Shown here one piece after another: positions 60,519-64,000 of a stretch of DNA of 64,000 nt. The stretch is from the NCBI GenBank assembly GCA_902729415.1, contig CACVCF010000001.1:62001-126000 (forward strand), given 5' to 3'. Numbering within the stretch: the stretch's first letter is position 1; each line of letters starts with the position of its first letter. Both the position numbers and the translations under genes were made by a program. This DNA comes from Terasakiella magnetica (GTDB lineage: Bacteria; Pseudomonadota; Alphaproteobacteria; Rhodospirillales; Magnetospirillaceae). The notes beneath the pieces were generated by a model. It saw only the letters and a program-made list of their open reading frames with translations, was not told the origin of the DNA and did no database searches.

Positions 60519-61283
60519 TTACTCGCTGCTGACCCGCGAAAACCCTTCCGCCACCGGCAAATAGCGGTGCCGCTTGACCTTGGTGTCGCGCAGGCCGCTG
60601 CCGGCATAGATCTGCTTGGCGGCTTCCACCATGAGAACACCGCCGAAAGTCTCGAACCAGCGCTGGCCCAGTTCCTCGATGGCCGGGGCCGAGCGCAGCA
60701 CCATGCGCGAGGTGCTGGGCGGCGGAAACAGCGCCGTGCCGCTGGTGATGGGGGTGAACATATTGTCGCGCAGCAGGCGGCTGAGTTGGCCCATGGTGTA
60801 GGGGCGGCCATTGCCGAAGGGCGTGCGCTCCAGCCGCGCCCAGATGCCGCGCCGGTTGGGCGCCACGATCACCAGCCGTCCGCCATCGGCCAATACCCGC
60901 CAGACTTCGCGCATCATGGCGCGGACCTGTTCGGTGGATTCCAGGGTATGGACCAGCAGCATGCGGTCGATGCAGCGGTCGGGTAGCGGCAGATCGGCCT
61001 CGTCGGCCAAGCCGGTCAGCCCCGGCCCCTCGGGCGGCCAGGGCAGAACCCCCTGACTGGCGGGCATGATGGCCATCACCCGCTCGGCCTCCCCCAGGAA
61101 GGGGCGCAGATAAGGAGTGGCGAAGCCCAGACCCAGTACCCGCATGCCGCTGGTATCGGGCCAGAACTGGCGTAAGCGGCGGCGGATCAGCCGCTGGGCC
61201 ATCTGGCCCAGGCTGGTGCCGTAAAAATCGCGCAGATCGACCACATCGGTCCACATGGCGGGATAGGAAAGCTGGCTGGTCAA
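60519..61283 (-). CDS. Class I SAM-dependent methyltransferase
   Basis: A 254-residue protein. Motif I is MRVLGLGFATPYLRPFLGEAERVMAI, followed by LPLPDRCIDRMLLVHTLEST and EVWRVLADGGRLVIVAPNRRGIWARLERTPFGNGRPYT, the Methyltransf_11 pattern. The C-terminal segment (FGGVLMVEAAKQIYAGSGLRDTK) is a conserved extension in alphaproteobacterial relatives that sit next to gloB. Substrate unknown. It is divergent from gloB across 92 bases. Confidence 0.85.
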   Translation of the reverse strand: MTSQLSYPAMWTDVVDLRDFYGTSLGQMAQRLIRRRLRQFWPDTSGMRVLGLGFATPYLRPFLGEAERVMAIMPASQGVLPWPPEGPGLTGLADEADLPLPDRCIDRMLLVHTLESTEQVRAMMREVWRVLADGGRLVIVAPNRRGIWARLERTPFGNGRPYTMGQLSRLLRDNMFTPITSGTALFPPPSTSRMVLRSAPAIEELGQRWFETFGGVLMVEAAKQIYAGSGLRDTKVKRHRYLPVAEGFSRVSSE

Positions 61284-61375
61284 GGGAGCCTGTCCGGTTG
61301 CCTCGCTATCGCTAGAGGATAGGTGTTTCAGCCCGGTGGTGCTACAACTTGAGGAGAATTTTCCGCGAGGCCGCC

Positions 61376-62149
61376 ATGGCGAAGATCGTCGTCGAGCAGA
61401 TCCCGGTCCTGACCGATAACTACATCTACCTGCTGCACGAGCCCGAAAGCGGCGCCACCGCCGTGGTCGATCCGGCGGTGACCGAACCGGTGCTGGAGCA
61501 TCTGGCGGCCAAGAATTGGCGGCTGACTCATATCCTCAACACCCACCACCACGGCGATCATACCGGCGGCAATATCGACCTGATCAAGCACACCGGCTGC
61601 GTCGTAGTGGGAGCGGCCAGGGATTCCGAACGGATCCCCGGTATCGGCATCGAAGTCGGCGAGGGTGATACCTTCATGCTGGGCGCCGCCGCCGCCATGG
61701 TGTTCGAAGTGCCGGGCCACACCTCGGGCCATATCGCCTTCTGGTTCCCCGACAGCCACGCCCTGTTTTGTGGCGACACCCTGTTTTCGCTGGGCTGCGG
61801 CCGTCTGTTCGAAGGCACACCCGAGGAGATGTGGCGCAGCCTGAAGAAGCTGCGCGACCTGCCCGCCGAGACCCTGGTCTATTGCGGCCATGAATACACC
61901 GCCGCCAACGGGCGCTTCGCCCGGCTGGTGGAGCGCGATAATCAGGCCCTGCATGTCCGGTTGGAGCAAGTGGAGAAACTGCGCGCCAAGGGCCGCCCCA
62001 CCATCCCCGCCACCCTGGCTGATGAACGCGCAGCCAATCCGTTCCTGCGCGCCGATATGGGCTCGGTGGCCCGGGCGGTGGGAATGGAGCCCGACGCCCA
62101 TCCCAATCTGGTCTTTGCCGAATTGCGCCGCCGCAAGGACGTATTCTAG
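61376..62149 (+). CDS. gloB: Hydroxyacylglutathione hydrolase (glyoxalase II)
   Basis: A 257-residue metallo-beta-lactamase-fold hydrolase that releases D-lactate and glutathione. The metal motif is THHHGDHTGGN near residue 56. Further ligands are in PGHTSGHIAFW (His), FCGDTLFSLGCGRLFEG (Asp) and YCGHEYTAANGRFA (His). The C-terminal HAGH domain includes NPFLR. Start ATG 61376; the frame is open nine codons upstream without a better site. Confidence 0.95.
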   Translation: MAKIVVEQIPVLTDNYIYLLHEPESGATAVVDPAVTEPVLEHLAAKNWRLTHILNTHHHGDHTGGNIDLIKHTGCVVVGAARDSERIPGIGIEVGEGDTFMLGAAAAMVFEVPGHTSGHIAFWFPDSHALFCGDTLFSLGCGRLFEGTPEEMWRSLKKLRDLPAETLVYCGHEYTAANGRFARLVERDNQALHVRLEQVEKLRAKGRPTIPATLADERAANPFLRADMGSVARAVGMEPDAHPNLVFAELRRRKDVF

Positions 62150-62242
62150 GGCGCTGTCGCCAGTTAGCACACGCCCTGGCGCGGTCTTCCGCACCCTGCT
62201 AAGGTCGCCCGCCCCGACCCCTTGCGGATACGGAATTCTGCC

Positions 62243-64000
62243 ATGTGCGGCTTTGCCGGATTTCTCGATCTCAGCGGCGCCACCCCCGAGCGGGAGACGG
62301 TGGTCAAGGCCATGGCTGCGCGGCTGGTCCATCGCGGTCCCGACGACGACGGCATCTGGGTTGACGACGGCGCTGGGCTGGCGCTGGGCTTTCGCCGCCT
62401 TGCCATTCTCGATCTCAGCCCCCAGGGCCACCAGCCCATGGTCTCCCATGACGGGCGCTGGGTCATCAGCTTCAACGGCGAGATCTATAACCACGCCGAA
62501 TTGCGCGACCGCCTGGGACACCGCCCCTGGCGCGGCCATTCCGATACCGAGATCCTGCTGGAAGCGGTGGCGAAATGGGGTGTCGAAAAAGCGGTGGCCG
62601 CCTTCGACGGTATGTTTGCCTTCGCCTTGTGGGACCGCAAGAACCGCATTCTGACCCTGGGGCGCGACCGCTTCGGCGAAAAGCCGCTGTATTGGGCCAC
62701 GGTGGACGGAACGCTGGTGTTCGGCTCGGAATTGAAGGCGCTGGCCGCCTTTCCCGGCTGGACCGGCGCGCTGGACCGCGACGCCCTTGGGCTTTTTCTG
62801 CGCCTGGGCTGGATTCCCGCCCCCCACACCATCTATGCCGCCGCCCGCAAGCTGGAGCCCGGCACCTTGCTGACCGTCAAGGGAGGCGAGATCACCACCT
62901 CGGTCTACTGGTCGGCGGCCCAGCGCGCCCAGGCCATGGAAAACAGCTTTGAAGGCAGCCGCGAGGATGCGGTCGATCAGCTGGATGCGCTGCTGCGCCG
63001 CTCGGTCGGACTGCGGATGCAAGCCGACGTGCCGGTGGGGCTGTTCCTGTCGGGCGGCATCGATTCATCTCTTACCGCCGCCTTGATGCGGCAATTGTCC
63101 GATGCGCCGGTTCATTCCTTCACCATCGGCTTTGATCAAGCCTCGCTGGATGAAAGCCCCCATGCCCGCGCCGTTGCCGATCATCTCGGCACCATCCACA
63201 CCGAAGTGCGGATCTCGGATGCGGAAGCGTTGGGATTGGTCGCGGCCCTGCCCCGCATTTATGATGAACCCTTTGCCGATGCCGCCGCCCTGCCCACCTG
63301 CCTGCTGGCCCAGGTGACCCGGCGCGACGTCACCGTGGCGTTGTCGGGCGACGGTGCCGACGAGCTGTTCGGCGGCTATGGCATCTATCGCTCGATCCCG
63401 CGGGATTGGAGCAAGCTGGCCGCCCGCCCCCAAGCCCTGCGCCAGGCCGAGGCCAAGATGTGCCGTCTGTTGGCCGGACCGGCGGAAGCCCTGGCGGCGG
63501 CAGCGGGATTGTTAAGGAAAAAACGCAGCCATCCCGGCTATCGCCTGGGCCGCAACGCCGAGCAGCTGGGCGCCGCCAGCCTGGCAGCCCTGCTGGGCCT
63601 GCACTATACCCGCTGGCGCGGCATGCCCGAGCCGGTCCTAGGCGCCCACCAGGCCGAGACCCTGTTCACCCGACCGACACCTCCGGTCGGCGATGCGGCG
63701 CTGGCCACCATGCTGCTGGATATCCAGGGCTATTTGCCCGACGACCTGTGCGTCAAGACCGACCGCGCCACCATGGCGGCGTCGCTGGAGGCGCGGCTGC
63801 CCTTCCTGTCCGCCGCCATCGCCGATTTCGCCTGGAGCCTGCCCACCGCCATCAAGATCGAGGGCGATATCGGCAAGGCGGTCTTGCGCCGTCTGCTCTA
63901 CCGTCATGTGCCGCGCGCCCTGGTCGATCGCCCCAAGATGGGCTTTGAAGTGCCGGTAGGGCGCTGGCTGAAGGGCCGCCTCAAGGACTGGGCTGATGAT
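62243..64000 (+). CDS. asnB: Asparagine synthase (glutamine-hydrolysing), 3' end outside the window
   Basis: The frame runs without a stop from ATG 62243 to the window end, 586 codons. The N-terminus MCGFAGFLDLSG has the nucleophile Cys2. The amidotransferase domain includes LVHRGPDDDGIW, RRLAILDLSPQGHQPM and SFNGEIYNHAELR. The synthetase domain has the PP-loop FLSGGIDSSLTAAL near residue 270 and ALSGDGADELFGGYG near 370. Members of this family either make Asn or modify sugars and peptides; the gene stands alone after gloB, so general asparagine synthesis is the default. Perhaps 40-50 residues are missing. Confidence 0.93.
   Translation, partial: MCGFAGFLDLSGATPERETVVKAMAARLVHRGPDDDGIWVDDGAGLALGFRRLAILDLSPQGHQPMVSHDGRWVISFNGEIYNHAELRDRLGHRPWRGHSDTEILLEAVAKWGVEKAVAAFDGMFAFALWDRKNRILTLGRDRFGEKPLYWATVDGTLVFGSELKALAAFPGWTGALDRDALGLFLRLGWIPAPHTIYAAARKLEPGTLLTVKGGEITTSVYWSAAQRAQAMENSFEGSREDAVDQLDALLRRSVGLRMQADVPVGLFLSGGIDSSLTAALMRQLSDAPVHSFTIGFDQASLDESPHARAVADHLGTIHTEVRISDAEALGLVAALPRIYDEPFADAAALPTCLLAQVTRRDVTVALSGDGADELFGGYGIYRSIPRDWSKLAARPQALRQAEAKMCRLLAGPAEALAAAAGLLRKKRSHPGYRLGRNAEQLGAASLAALLGLHYTRWRGMPEPVLGAHQAETLFTRPTPPVGDAALATMLLDIQGYLPDDLCVKTDRATMAASLEARLPFLSAAIADFAWSLPTAIKIEGDIGKAVLRRLLYRHVPRALVDRPKMGFEVPVGRWLKGRLKDWADD

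Noticed and set aside
61328..63022. Minus-strand open frame of 564 codons opposite gloB and asnB
   Set aside because: Antisense shadow over two genes with complete catalytic motifs.

Overview
The window is a GC-rich alphaproteobacterial chromosome segment, most likely from a Magnetospirillum/Rhodospirillaceae-type organism. The basis is the mix of a complete high-affinity cbb3 oxidase locus with an FNR-type regulator, an ethylmalonyl-CoA pathway locus, a tad/flp pilus cluster, a PetPR-like regulator pair and housekeeping genes of alphaproteobacterial type. This assignment is inference from gene content. I see no rRNA, insertion sequence, prophage or CRISPR array, and one tRNA (Leu-UAA). About 93 % of the window is coding.

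Layout. 1-2270: 3' part of pgk, cobM, tRNA-Leu. 2557-5033: a divergent PdxR/MocR-type regulator and flavin-nucleotide-binding protein, bracketed by two inverted copies of a structured repeat. 5076-5403: wreck of an HD-GYP phosphodiesterase. 5487-14271: flp/tad (cpa) cluster on the minus strand (flp2, cpaA, flp1, cpaBCDE, tadA, tadB, tadC), with a Crp-type regulator just upstream. 15368-21523: a SYLF lipoprotein-like protein, a chemoreceptor with a c-type haem motif, ilvE, and a MarR / response regulator / histidine kinase set. 21754-23432: panC-panB. 23468-32146: ccoNOQP-ccoGHIS-fnr, preceded by a perfect FNR box. 32470-42381: rRNA methyltransferase, diguanylate cyclase, an EmrAB-like efflux pair, a PAS histidine kinase that lacks its phospho-acceptor His together with an alpha/beta hydrolase, and a YqaA membrane protein. 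42368-49899: methionine salvage (mtnP-mtnA), DNA polymerase IV, gluQ, an esterase, queE-queD, rsmE. 50005-53679: def-fmt-truA plus a HerA-like ATPase. 53876-60481: the ethylmalonyl-CoA pathway genes mcd, ccr and (divergent) ecm, with two passenger genes after mcd. 60519-64000: methyltransferase, gloB, asnB (cut by the window end).

The least conventional signals are non-coding. First, a family of about 80-125 bp elements occurs five times, always between convergent genes, with hairpin stems that keep pairing while their sequence changes (2557-2681, 4906-5033, a perfect 110-bp tandem duplication at 21531-21750, and 53751-53830). Second, the two Flp pilin genes share an upstream module: an A-tract and a CRP-like TCTGTG-CACAGA dyad at the same distance (146-147 bp) from both start codons. 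Third, mirrored operator-like sequences lie between ccr and ecm and upstream of the PdxR-like regulator. The most striking protein oddity is the sensor kinase at 39144-41657, whose H-box His is Ala and whose G1 box is degenerate.
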